NCBI GenBank assembly: GCA_017938565.1
Contig: JAGBBI010000098.1
Coordinates: forward strand, 1 to 9,912
Source: Clostridia bacterium
GTDB taxonomy: Bacteria; Bacillota_A; Clostridia; Christensenellales; UBA1242
Length of the DNA stretch: 9,912 nt
Direction: 5' to 3'
Positions 1 to 8,099 of this stretch are shown piece by piece; the stretch's first letter is position 1; each line of letters begins with the position of its first letter. A model generated the notes under the pieces. That model was not told where the DNA came from. It worked only from the letters and a program-made list of their open reading frames with translations, and searched no databases. A program made the position numbers and the translations under genes.

Positions 1-334
1 ACCGCACCAATGTATTCTTCACCACTGGCATAAGTTACTCTGCAATAGAATGTATATTCGCCAACAGGAAGCCAGTATAAAGTAAATTCTTCCTCATCAT
101 TTGGACCTTCAAGCAAGATTGAAGTGGCGTTTGTATAGTCATTTGGTAAAGTGTAACTTGTGCTGATAGCCGAACTTATTGGCATACCATAACCGTTTGT
201 ATATGTTCCATATTTTAAGAACCATTGGTAACTTGGGGTTCCACTTGTTCCATATGGGCCATTGATATTGTTACTGTTTGTAACATCTCTTGAAAGATAG
301 ATTGTGTTAACTGATGTGAAACCATAATCAAGCG
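1..334 (-). repeat. Ig-like module copy 4 (cut by window edge)
   Basis: 'LDYGFTSVNTIYLSRDV', 'PSYQWFLKYGTY', 'TSYTLPNDYTNATS' and 'LYWLPVGEYTFYCRVTY' define the copy. It ends at the edge within 'EEYIGA', where the closing strand V-x-V-x-I would follow. This shows that at least a fourth composite block continues beyond the window. Confidence 0.6.
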
Positions 335-3300
335 AAACGGTTGTATTTTCACCCCAACTTGTGTAAACGGTTGTTTCCGAATTAAAGCCAGTAAGTGTTG
401 CGTTTCCAGTTGGCTTGTCATTAACCATTTCATTATTAATTACGGCTGTTGTTGTTGAAGTGTTTGCAATTCTCCACAAGTCAAACTTTGTGTTTGCGTT
501 TGAAGACTCGGTTTTAAGATAAACCGTTGCACCACTTTCAATTATTAAAGTTTCAAACCCTGTTGCCGATGTAACATCATTTGTATAACCAGCATACGAA
601 CTAATCACCGACTGAGTGATTGTATTTGAACTGAATACAAGTCCCTCATTCACATAGATTGTATAGAAGTTAACCGTTGGTTTATAGTTTGTTGCGATAT
701 TTGACGAAGTTACCACTGTGCCGTCTTCATTTAATGTTGGAGCCCCATTAGAGCCATTGTTATAAACAATAAGTGAAATGCCACTGTAAGTTGTGAACTC
801 AACAGTCCCGTTATGACCCTCACCATTTAAGAACTTTATCGCTTGTCGACCATTCGTCCAAATATAATATGTGTCATTAATAATTGGTTCAGTTGAAACA
901 TACACCCCACCAGAAAGTGTAAGTTCATAAGTTTCGGTATTTGTGGCACTCGATGTACTTAAATAAACCTTTAAGTCGGAGTTGAAGCCCTCTTCGTATA
1001 CCAAGCCGTCCAACTGAACAATAACTTCAACCTTGTTTTCAATGGCTTCATAGTCGCCGTCCATAAAGATTTCGACATAGCCTAAAATCTTCTCCTTAGC
1101 AATTGCAAGGCTTGCGTTCATAGTGTTTGGAGTTTCTCTTATATAGGTGAACTCTCGACTAGTACCATTGGTCTTAACGGAAATAGTATTTGGAGCGATG
1201 TAGCCAGCATTTGCGGTAAATGTAGAACTATAGTCGCTTCCGCTGAAACCCGCTGTACTTCCTTCAAGCAAGTAATTAATGTTTCCATTTTCAACGATAT
1301 TGCTTAAATAGTATGTAACTGTGTAAAGGTTTTTGCTTGGGTCACTGATACCACTGTTCCAAACCGAAGGATCACTTGACGCAGGGTCACTTGAAATGGC
1401 TTTAACTGTGAATGTATAGTTACCCATTTCAGAAGCGTCAACTCTGCCGTCTGCCCCAGCGATTATGCTTGCAAAGTCATAACTTGTGCCTTCTGTTATT
1501 ACATAATCAACTATATTTCCTTCACTATCAACACCAATACCTGGAACTAGAACACCGTTTTTATAAAGCCTTACTTGGTATTCTTTGGCACCATACGCAC
1601 CAATTTGAGCCGAAGCATTCCAATTTGCAACTGCGGTGGTTTTGTTATCGGTTGTCCAATGAAGATTTGTTGGGGTATCCAATTCTCTATATGTGATTGT
1701 AACTTGTACTGCACCCGCATAATCTATAAAACCGTCAACATTATAATCAGCGTCGCAGTAAATATAATAAATTCCAACAGGAAGCCAATTTAAATTTGGA
1801 TGCTCTCCAAGTTCCAAAGAATAATTATTTGGAAGTGTAAGTTGAGGTTCATTAGAACAAATCATATTGCTTGAAACAGAGCCACTTGGAATTACATCCG
1901 TTCCATAAAACCAAGAAACAGCATTAACAGTTCTCGTGTCTGTGCTACCAAAATCAAAAACAGAGTTAATTACTTTATCATCGGTAAATCCATATTCAAA
2001 AGTATATTCAGCACCAAAAGTTGCGTAAACAGTTGTAGATTGCTTAACCGTATTCAACCCTGCCACTGCATTAGGAGTAGATTTATCGTCTGTGCCATGG
2101 AATCCACCATCGGTTTCAAGTGTGTCATTAGAAATCATCCACGCTCTGAATATAACGCCTACTTTATTAACATATTGTTCAAATCCGACATACCCATCTT
2201 CTTCAATAACAAGATGTGTATATCTTCCAGCAGGTACATCTGCGGCTGGCAATGTGTTGTCTATATCGCCACCGCCACCACTATTTGTTCCATAGAAATA
2301 TCCATAAGCATTAGCATCGTTCTTTTGAACGCCAATGCCTGCGATGTTTGTATGTACATATATTGAATAATAATTAATTGTGGCGGTTACTGTATTTCTA
2401 TCAGGGGTTGTACCGTTGTTGGCAACAGTAACGCTTACGCCCGAATAGGTTAGGTCAAGTTTTGTGCCATCACCTTGACGACCATTCGTCCAAATATAAT
2501 AGGTCGAGGATTTTGTATTTATAGGTGCTGTCATAACGACTGCTCCGCCCACAACGGCACTTACTTCGTAGACATTTTTCTCTGAGTTGTAGGTAAGTGT
2601 ATAACTTTGTGTATTTGTTGTTGTTGATGTACTTAAATATACATCAAGTCCAGTATATGGAGCATTATCAAGGTTAATTGTAACCTCAACCTTATTTGGA
2701 ACGGCGTCAATATCAACTTCCATATATCCATTTAGCGATGTAACGGTTAAGCTTGCTGTTCGTATTGTTGTATAACCAAAGTCATCTTGTGGACGGGAAT
2801 AAATATATTCGCTTGTTTCCGATTCTCTAATTCTAACCGATGTAACATCCTGTGGCATAATATAGCCATCATTTGATGTGAAGTCGTTGGTGTAAGTGTC
2901 GCCATCTTTCACAAAAATTGTTGGATGTTCGTTATTTGCCCCATTATTTGCCGTTAGGTTAGACAAATAATCGGTCGCAGTTTCACCATAACTTATTGTA
3001 TGAAGTTCACCGCTATCATCACTTTCTTCACTTCCTAAAACATTGTCGTTTAGGGCTGTCAAGGCTGAAACTGTGAAATAATAACTTCCCATTTCAGATT
3101 CACTAATCCAACCGTCTTTATTTAAGTCAATGAATCTAGTAAGGTTGTAAGACGTATCATCTATTGTGGTTACAAAGATTTCTTTCACATGTCCGTTTTG
3201 ATTGTACAATTTAACTTGGTATGCTACAATTGGTTCCGCACCGATTTGAGCGACTGGGTTCCAAACCGCCTTTGCGTAAGATTCCCCATCGGTCTCCCAA

Positions 3301-6300
3301 TGAAGCCCGTCTGGAGCATCTAATGTCGCAGGTTCAACAATAACTTTTGTTGCACCAGTGTATTCAATTCCTTTTGTCGTTGTAACTTTGCAATAGAAAT
3401 AGTATGTTCCAACAGGAAGCCAGTTGATGTGTATAATCGTAGGCGCTCCTGGGGTCTCTGGTTCAATAGAATATGCATCTGTCTTTGTGTAATCCTTTGC
3501 CACTAAGTACGAACTTTCAGTGGCTCTGTTAATCAAATATCCACCCGTTGGAAGTAGTGAAGTTCCGCCAATCACCATATACCATTGATAATTGTTTACT
3601 GTTCCAATATCTAGTTTGCTTAATACATTGATTTCCTTTGAATCAGTGAACCCGTAAGTATATATTGTTGTTCCTTCACTCATACTTGCATATATTATTG
3701 TTTCACCTGTAAAGCCAGCAACTTCGCTTCTTTGTGATGTTTGGCTTGCGATTTCAGCATCGGTTTGGTCTGGGTTTGTAATTCCCCATGTTCTGAAATA
3801 TTGAGCAACAATGCCCCCCTCACAGGATACAACAGCCGTGCCACTGCTTTCAATTACTATTGAATGATACCTAAGTCCACTTGGTATAAAACCTTCTGGA
3901 ACTATTGGATCAGCTGCCACAGTTGAAGTTAAAAGATCGGCAAATGTACACACAATGTTAGAATTTAATGTATCTGTACTTATTCCAGTTGGCGGAGCAG
4001 AGCCCTCATAGGCAACTTCTGCATTTACATATATTGAATAATAATTAATAGTTGCCGTTGCACCGTCTGAGCCACAGTTGCTTATATTGACTGTTATATT
4101 AGAGGTTGAATAAGGTGAAGAAAGTTTTTCTCCGTCGCCACGTCTTCCGTCCGTCCAAATGTAATAAGTTCCATTTGGAATAGCCGAAATTGAGTAGGTC
4201 CCGTCGCCGTTGTCGGTTAAGACGCTTTGTGTTCCGTGAACGTTTGAAACGATATCTCCGTTTTCATCACGCAAAGTAACTTCAAGCCCAGTATAAGGCA
4301 AGTTATCTTTGTTTATTGTAATAAGAACACGGTTTGGGTCGCCAATGATTTCAATTTCAATATAGCCATTTGCGGTTGCCGTTGGAATTAAAAGGCTTGC
4401 GTATTGGTTAGATGTTTGTCCGTCAGTTGGACGAGTATATGTATAGTTTGCACTTGCCACCGTTGTTCCGCCAACCTTAACAACAACGCTGTCTGGCATA
4501 ACGTAGCCCGAACCTGATGTAAAGGTGCTTGAATAGTCTTCCCCTTCCAAAATATACTTAATTCCACCGTTTTCGGTTACATTTGAAAGTGTATAGTGAA
4601 CGGTATAAAGTGTACCATACTTACCAGCGGTGAAGTCTTCGTCTGTGTTTAGCACCTTATTGTCATATCTTGAACTGTTTGCACTTACTGCACTGTCAAT
4701 AACGCATAGCCCGTCGCCTGCAAGGTTAGAGTTTCTTTCGTCAACATATTGCTGATATGCTGACGCAATTGCTTGAACGGTAAAGGTGTAATTACCTTTC
4801 CCATTTGCGTCAATAATTTCAGCAAAGTCAAAAGATGTATTTTTTGTTGTAACGCTTGTTAGAAGACTGCCGTTTTTATAAAGTTTAACCAAATAATGTT
4901 CAATTTCTACTGAGCCAAGCCCTGTAACTACGGCATTTCCACCAGACAAATCAATCATTGTATTGACTGGGTTCCAGTTTGCGATTGCGTTTGATGTGTT
5001 ATCGGTTGACCAATAAAGTCCATCTGGTGTTGCAAGTTGTGTTTGGGTAATTTCAACCGTTACCGCACCGATGTATTCATAGCCCGTATTCCCGTAGGTG
5101 TTCGTTGGATCTGCGTAAACGACAACATAGAAGTAATATGTTCCAACTGGAAGATACATATAGCCTTCGTCTGCAAAATACCAAGGGTTATTGAGATCGT
5201 CTATCGGCCAAACTAACGAATAATCGCAAGGAAGTGCATAGGCGTTTTCTGTTCCATTGACGATTGCCTCTCCGCCACTTGGGATATTACCCTCTGGTCT
5301 TTCACCCGCAACAATATACCATTGATAGGTGTAATTATAACCCGAGTTTGGGTTTGCGGTAATTTCTAATCTTGTGTTCTCGCCATTTGCACTGAACCCA
5401 AATGGAAGTCTTACGCTTGACACAAAGTTTGCGTAAACGTTAATTGACTCACCGATTTCGCCAAAATGCGAAACCGTTGTTTCAGCACTTTCGGTATTTC
5501 CAATCATTAACCCAATTATTTCTGCTAGATACGCAATAGCCATATCAATATCTTCTTGCGTATATCCCCATTCTTCTGGGTTTTGAATTGCGTTTCTTAT
5601 TTGAGATATTGTTCCACCAAACATATCCCAATTTTTAAATGTATGTGAAGAACTTTCTGCCTTTATGTAAGCGGTTCCAGTTGATGCCGTTACATTGTCT
5701 TTTACCTGATAATCTTCTGGGTCTTGACCAAGTTCACCCGATTGAACAAAATAGTCATAACCGTCTTCAATAATCATTACATCATAGATATAATTTTCTT
5801 GATTGCTGAACTTCCCAAGCACGGTTGCCTGTGGCTCGATTGATTGAAGACCAACTAAACCACTTACAAGGAACATTGAGTTATAGTATATTGTCTCAGT
5901 TCTGGATTCACTTGAGCCATCATTAAAGATAAAGATTTTTACGCCGGTATAACTAAACTCATCAGACAAATCACCGTCCCAATTTCCGTTTGTTCTTCCT
6001 TGACGTCCATTTGTCCAAATTTCGTAAGAGCCATTTACAATGCCTTGTGCACTGTTTGTTTCAAAATAATCTGGGTCGATATCGTTTGGTATATAAGGCA
6101 AGGTGTAAACCGGTGCACCATTTTGGTAAAGTTTTACAACAAGTTCAGGTAATCCCCACCAGTCAGCGACACTTTGGTAAGGTGCGCCATCAAGCAAAAC
6201 CTTAACATCAACCCTGTTTGGTTCAAACCTTGCATAAATTCCATTTGTGCCAACAATAGTCTCGTAAGCCTCGGCGGTCATTGTCATTTTAACGCCCATA

Positions 6301-8099
6301 ACGCCCTTACAAGACTTTCCTGTTGTTTGTTCAATGTAATCTAGTAAATCTTGAAGCGATGTAATTGTTACATCTCCCGAAATAGCCACCCAATCAACTT
6401 CGCCGTCTCCGTTTCCGTCTTCACCCAAGGTGTAGTATGTCCAGTCAACGCCGTTTTGACCTTCATTTATTATGCTTGTACCCGTTTGCCCAACAAAGAA
6501 ACCTTTGAAGACATAACCTGGGTTTGCAAGCGATGTAAATCCAATAACTCGGTCTTCCACGCCGCCTGCGTTTCGGTCTTGACGGCTGAATGTCGCCAAA
6601 ATCTCAGCACAGTTCGATGCACAAACCGATGTGCTTGCGCTTGATAAAAGTCCAACTTTTGCATCAAGAGCAGATACTCTTCCATCATTGTCTTTATGAT
6701 AGAACCCGTCAAGAGTAATAGTTCCACCCGTTGAAGTATGTACGCCTTGATTAACTTGAGTATGTCCGGTGATTGTATAATTATCTGCGATTGGCAAAAT
6801 CGAGATTGTAACTGGTCCGGTAATGTAAGAGCCATTAACTTCATCGGTGATATTGATAAAGCCCTTTGTAAGGTCTGACCCCGGAGCAAGTTCAACTGGG
6901 GAAGAAGCCCCAACAACATAATATCCCGCTGTTACCGCACTTCTTGCATAGGTGTAAGCAGGAGTTCCGCCACTTACATATCCGTCCAAAGCGGTTCCGT
7001 TATTTGTAACAATTAACGCATCATACCCAACGCCATTAATAGTTGCGATTTGGTCGTCGTTTGCCGGCATAAAGAAACCGTCAACTGTTCGGAAATAGAT
7101 TTCAAAACCATTACCGTTGATTGTGTAAACCGCGGTAGTTGTGTTAGACGCCGAAGTATATCTTCGGTATTCCCCTTGTCCGCCATCGATTACAAATCTG
7201 TGCTTGATTTTATTTTCGATTGTCAAATCAGCATCGTTATACATCTTAACAAGGTTGTTATTTAATTCAATTTCAACCGTATAAAGTTCATACGATGTTT
7301 TTGTGTCGCCGATAACATTTTTATATTCAGCGTTATTGGTTTCGCTTGGTACAAGTTCAACCTTTACATAGTAAGTACCAGGTTCTCCACCCTCATCTTC
7401 ATTACCTGGATCTCTTGGTGTCCACATTTCATTAAATTCAATCGCTTCGGTAAAGTCAACACTGTAAATTGGCATTGTTGACTTGTCTTGATGAGCGACC
7501 TCAACCACTTCTAAAGATTTGCCATTTTTATCGTATAAAGTTACAACATATTTTTCAATGTTAACATCGCCGACTGCTGGAGAGTTATAATCATTCACCC
7601 ATCTGATTTCGGCTTTGTATTGACCGTTAATCTCTTTCAGTTTTGTAACCGAGATTTCCGAGTTCCTGTCATCTCTTTCGCTTTCCACCTTAGAGTTTGT
7701 GATTGCAACCGGTGTAGCGTATGGTTCGGTTACCACCCAATATGGTTTTTTAACTTCAAGTTTTCGTGTACCAACATTAAAGACATAACTTTGAGTGGTT
7801 AAAACCTCATTCGAACCATTGTTTCGAACGTCAAAGCCTTGAATATCCCCAACAATAGTCGCATCAAATGAGCCATAGACTGGGTTCGCTATCTGCGTTT
7901 CATCCATAAGAGTGTCGCCCGAAGTCTCTTTATCGGCGTCATAAATTCTTTCAATAGTTACTACACAATAGAAATAGTACTCACCCACTGGAGCATAGTC
8001 TAAGCCCGTTCCGGCGGTAATAATTTCATTTGGAACGATTGTGTCGGTTCCGGTATAGGTTGCCGTTGTGTTATTTACACCCGCACGATCTACAATATG
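1..8099 (-). CDS. Giant modular surface protein, continuation downstream of in-frame TGA (3' end outside window)
   Basis: From the codon directly after the TGA (8097-8099) to the left edge the minus frame is open for about 2,699 codons, in the same phase as the upstream part. It starts mid-module: 'APVGEYYFYC' completes the Ig-like fold begun before the TGA. The first in-frame start codons (GTG 7986-7988, ATG 7905-7907) have no convincing Shine-Dalgarno and would cut into the domain. I therefore do not believe in an independent start. The segment holds a degenerate FN3-like module, a 'GYxMP'-type module, an InlB-like module with acidic loops, then three full and one partial T-D-Ig-FN3-C blocks of about 550-630 residues. 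It is rich in Thr, Asn, Gly and Tyr and poor in Cys, as expected for an extracellular stalk of beta-sandwiches. I infer an adhesin or cell-surface scaffold. The C-terminal anchor, if any, lies outside the window. Confidence 0.85.
335..654 (-). repeat. D module copy 4 (InlB-like)
   Basis: 'FETLIIESGATVYL', 'TKFDLWRIANTS' and 'FNSETTVYTSWGENTT' show the D pattern. The closing strand has W in place of the F of YAxF, closer to the InlB B-repeat consensus (YAxW). Confidence 0.5.
655..1038 (-). repeat. T module copy 4
   Basis: 'NKVEVIVQLDG', 'DLKVYLSTSSATNTETYELT', 'NDTYYIWTNGRQAIKFL' and 'KPTVNFYTIYVNEG' define the copy. The IWTNGRQ signature is kept, but the following G-D-G-x-K-L is replaced by A-I-K-F-L-N-G-E-G, and the end is extended by about 15-20 residues. 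Confidence 0.6.
1039..1335 (-). repeat. C module copy 3
   Basis: 'KNLYTVTYYLSNIVENGN', 'SDYSSTFTANAGYIAPNT', 'SREFTYIRETPNTMN' and 'LGYVEIFMDGDYEAIEN' define the copy. The otherwise conserved GYxMP motif reads GYIAP here. Confidence 0.55.
1390..1688 (-). repeat. FN3-like module copy 3 with eroded EF-hand loop
   Basis: The module runs 'LDTPTNLHWTTDN', 'AVANWNASAQIGAYG', 'EYQVRLYKNGVLVPGIGV', 'TSYDFASI' and 'NYTFTVKAISS'. The loop at 1428-1463 reads I-A-G-A-D-G-R-V-D-A-S-E. It keeps positions 5, 6, 8, 9 and 12 of an EF-hand loop but has lost the acidic or Asn ligands at positions 1 and 3. Confidence 0.6.
1689..2009 (-). repeat. Ig-like module copy 3
   Basis: 'FEYGFTDDKVINSVFDFGST', 'AVSWFYGTDVIPSG', 'LTLPNNYSLELG' and 'LNWLPVGIYYIYCDADY' define the module, which closes with 'DYAGAVQVTITYREL'. 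The YQWY motif of other copies is S-W-F-Y here. The F-strand Cys is present, and a second Cys lies in 'SNMICSNEP'. Confidence 0.6.
2010..2357 (-). repeat. D module copy 3 (InlB-like)
   Basis: 'YTHLVIEEDGYVGF', 'VIFRAWMISNDTLETDGGFH' and 'KQSTTVYATFGAEY' are the D signature. The segment before it contains a Gly-rich run ('NSGGGGDI') not seen in the other copies. Confidence 0.5.
2358..2699 (-). repeat. T module copy 3
   Basis: 'NKVEVTINLDNAPYTGLDVYL', read as V-E-V-T-I-N-L-D-N-A-P-Y-T-G-L, is followed by 'YLSTSTTTNTQSYTLTYN', 'SSTYYIWTNGRQGDGTKL' and 'TATINYYSIYVHT'. The coding DNA of the IWTNGRQ segment shares a 23-bp exact stretch with copy 4, and the exit strand shares a 24-bp stretch with copy 2. 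Confidence 0.6.
2700..3012 (-). repeat. C module copy 2
   Basis: 'ELHTISYGETATDYLSNLTA', 'DTYTNDFTSNDGYIMPQD', 'SEYIYSRPQDDFGY' and 'LNGYMEVDIDAVPN' follow the same order as C copies 1 and 3. A short linker (about 3059-3013) rich in Asp, Glu and Ser precedes it. Confidence 0.55.
3060..3330 (-). repeat. FN3-like module copy 2 with complete EF-hand loop
   Basis: The module runs 'TLDAPDGLHWETDGESYA', 'AVWNPVAQIG', 'AYQVKLYNQNG', then 'RFIDLNKDGWISESEMG' and 'SYYFTVSALTA'. The loop at 3093-3128 is D-L-N-K-D-G-W-I-S-E-S-E, which matches the EF-hand consensus D-x-N/D-x-D-G-x-I-x-x-x-E at every key position. Calcium binding is inference from the loop alone, because the usual flanking helices are replaced by beta strands. 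Confidence 0.65.
3331..3669 (-). repeat. Ig-like module copy 2
   Basis: 'YTYGFTDSKEINVLSKLD', 'NNYQWYMVIGG', 'LPTGGYLI' and 'INWLPVGTYYFYCKV' define the copy, which closes with 'EYTGATKVIVEP'. It contains the single F-strand cysteine and no B-strand partner. Confidence 0.6.
3670..4029 (-). repeat. D module copy 2 (InlB-like)
   Basis: 'HSIVIESSGTAVV', 'AQYFRTWGITNPDQ' and 'FTGETIIYASMS' align with D copies 3 and 4. The region before it ('EGSAPPTGISTDTLN') is variable between copies. Two cysteines ('SNIVCTF' and 'VVSCEGG') are specific to this copy. Confidence 0.5.
4030..4345 (-). repeat. T module copy 2
   Basis: 'NRVLITINKDNLPYTGLEVTL', read as V-x-I-x-x-N-L-P-Y-T-G-L-x-V, is followed by 'NGTYYIWTDGRRGDGEKL' and 'ATINYYSIYVNAE'. 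The signature here is Y-I-W-T-D-G-R-R-G-D-G. The distance to the start of T copy 3 is about 1,646 bp. Confidence 0.6.
4346..4614 (-). repeat. C module copy 1 ('GYVMP')
   Basis: 'TLYTVHYTLSNVTENGG', 'GEDYSSTFTSGSGYVMPDS', 'VVVKVGG', 'YTYTRPTDGQ' and 'NGYIEIEIIGDPN' define this copy. The pattern of a disordered entry strand, GYxMPxxVxV, then NGYIEI is shared with copies 2 and 3. It is of the type common in Bacillota repeat proteins. Confidence 0.55.
4740..5036 (-). repeat. FN3-like module copy 1
   Basis: The module runs 'LATPDGLYWSTDN', 'IANWNPV', 'IEHYLVKLYKNGSLL', 'TSFDFAEIIDANGKG', 'NYTFTVQAIAS'. The order P-x-G-L-x-W, W-x-P-V, Y-x-V-x-L-Y-x-N-G, Y-x-F-x-V-x-A is typical of bacterial FN3-type modules. 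The calcium-type loop seen in copy 2 is shortened here to D-A-N-G-K-G. A 40-residue linker (about 4739-4615) follows. Confidence 0.6.
5047..5414 (-). repeat. Ig-like module copy 1
   Basis: 'YTYQWYIVAG', 'IPSGGEAIV', 'AYALPCDYSLVW' and 'LPVGTYYFYVVVYAD' define the module, which closes with 'YIGAVTVEI'. The F-strand cysteine found in the other copies (YYFYC) is Val here, and a Cys appears instead in 'LPCDYS'. Confidence 0.6.
5415..5879 (-). repeat. D module copy 1 (InlB-like) with helical insert
   Basis: 'YDVMIIEDGYDYFV', 'SSHTFKNWDMFGG' and 'ESINVYANFV' align with the other D copies (hydrophobic-hh-I-E-x-G, then F-x-x-W, then T-x-V-Y-A-x-F). Unlike the others, an amphipathic, probably helical stretch from 'TISQIRNAIQ' through 'DIDMAIAYLAEIIGLM' sits between F-x-x-W and the last strand. 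This makes the copy about 35-45 residues longer. Confidence 0.55.
5880..6226 (-). repeat. T module copy 1 (NGRQG, Cna-B-like)
   Basis: The module starts with 'NRVDVKVLLDGAPYQ', carries 'GSYEIWTNGRQGR' and ends with 'ETIYYNSMFLV'. It shares the layout V-x-V-x-x-x-L-D-G-x-P-Y, then Y-x-I-W-T-N-G-R-Q, then a closing strand ending in Y-Y, with three later copies. The fold looks like Cna-B or carboxypeptidase-regulatory beta-sandwiches (a 'NGTYxIxxxG' strand), but I cannot assign a named family. This copy is the most diverged and carries extra residues around 'DWWGLPELVVKLYQNG' and 'YIPNDIDPDYFETN'. Confidence 0.6.
6227..6769 (-). other. InlB-like module with acidic calcium-loop-like inserts, copy 0
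   Basis: 'FTSLANPGYVFKGFFVGQTG' and 'NGIYARFEPN' give an InlB-like frame (GYxFxGFxxG ... YAxF). Two acidic loops lie in or beside it: 'HKDNDGRVSALD' (6663-6698) and 'DGNGDGEVDWVA' (6384-6419). The latter is followed by a likely helix, 'TITSLQDLLDYIEQTTG'. Three cysteines are present, two as CASNC (6609-6623) and one at 6309-6311, in an otherwise Cys-poor protein. The acidic loops resemble dockerin or EF-hand loops, but neither is complete. Confidence 0.5.
6770..7310 (-). other. 'GYxMP' module, diverged copy 0
   Basis: 'FEIYFRTVDGFFMPANDDQIATINGVGY' and 'NGSYITGPVTISI' match the pattern of the C modules further on (S-x-x-GYxMPxxVxVxxGG, then a TGxVxI-type strand). The module is longer than the later copies by an extra beta-rich segment ('TAGYYVVGASSPVELAPGSD'). 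The pattern is common in repeat regions of Bacillota surface proteins, and I give no function beyond a spacer. Confidence 0.45.
7310..7690 (-). other. Degenerate FN3-like module, copy 0
   Basis: 'YKAEIRWVNDYN', 'IEKYVVTLYDKNGKSLEVVEV' and 'GTYYVKVELVPS' follow the strand order of the later FN3-like copies ('ANWNPV', 'YxVKLYKNG', 'YTFTVxAI'). An acidic, proline- and glycine-rich loop ('PRDPGNEDEGGEPG') sits before the last strand. The upstream stretch (about 7880-7690, with 'VLTTQSYVFNVGTRKLEVKK') is a linker I cannot assign to a family. Confidence 0.5.

Noticed and set aside
6470..6919. 149-codon ORF on the minus strand in another phase
   Set aside because: It overlaps the giant frame, which has clear domain motifs here. 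The alternative translation shows no family pattern and no ribosome binding site.
7905..7988. Independent second gene starting at GTG 7986-7988 or ATG 7905-7907
   Set aside because: Neither has a convincing Shine-Dalgarno, and both would begin inside or just after an Ig-like module whose first half is coded upstream in the same frame.
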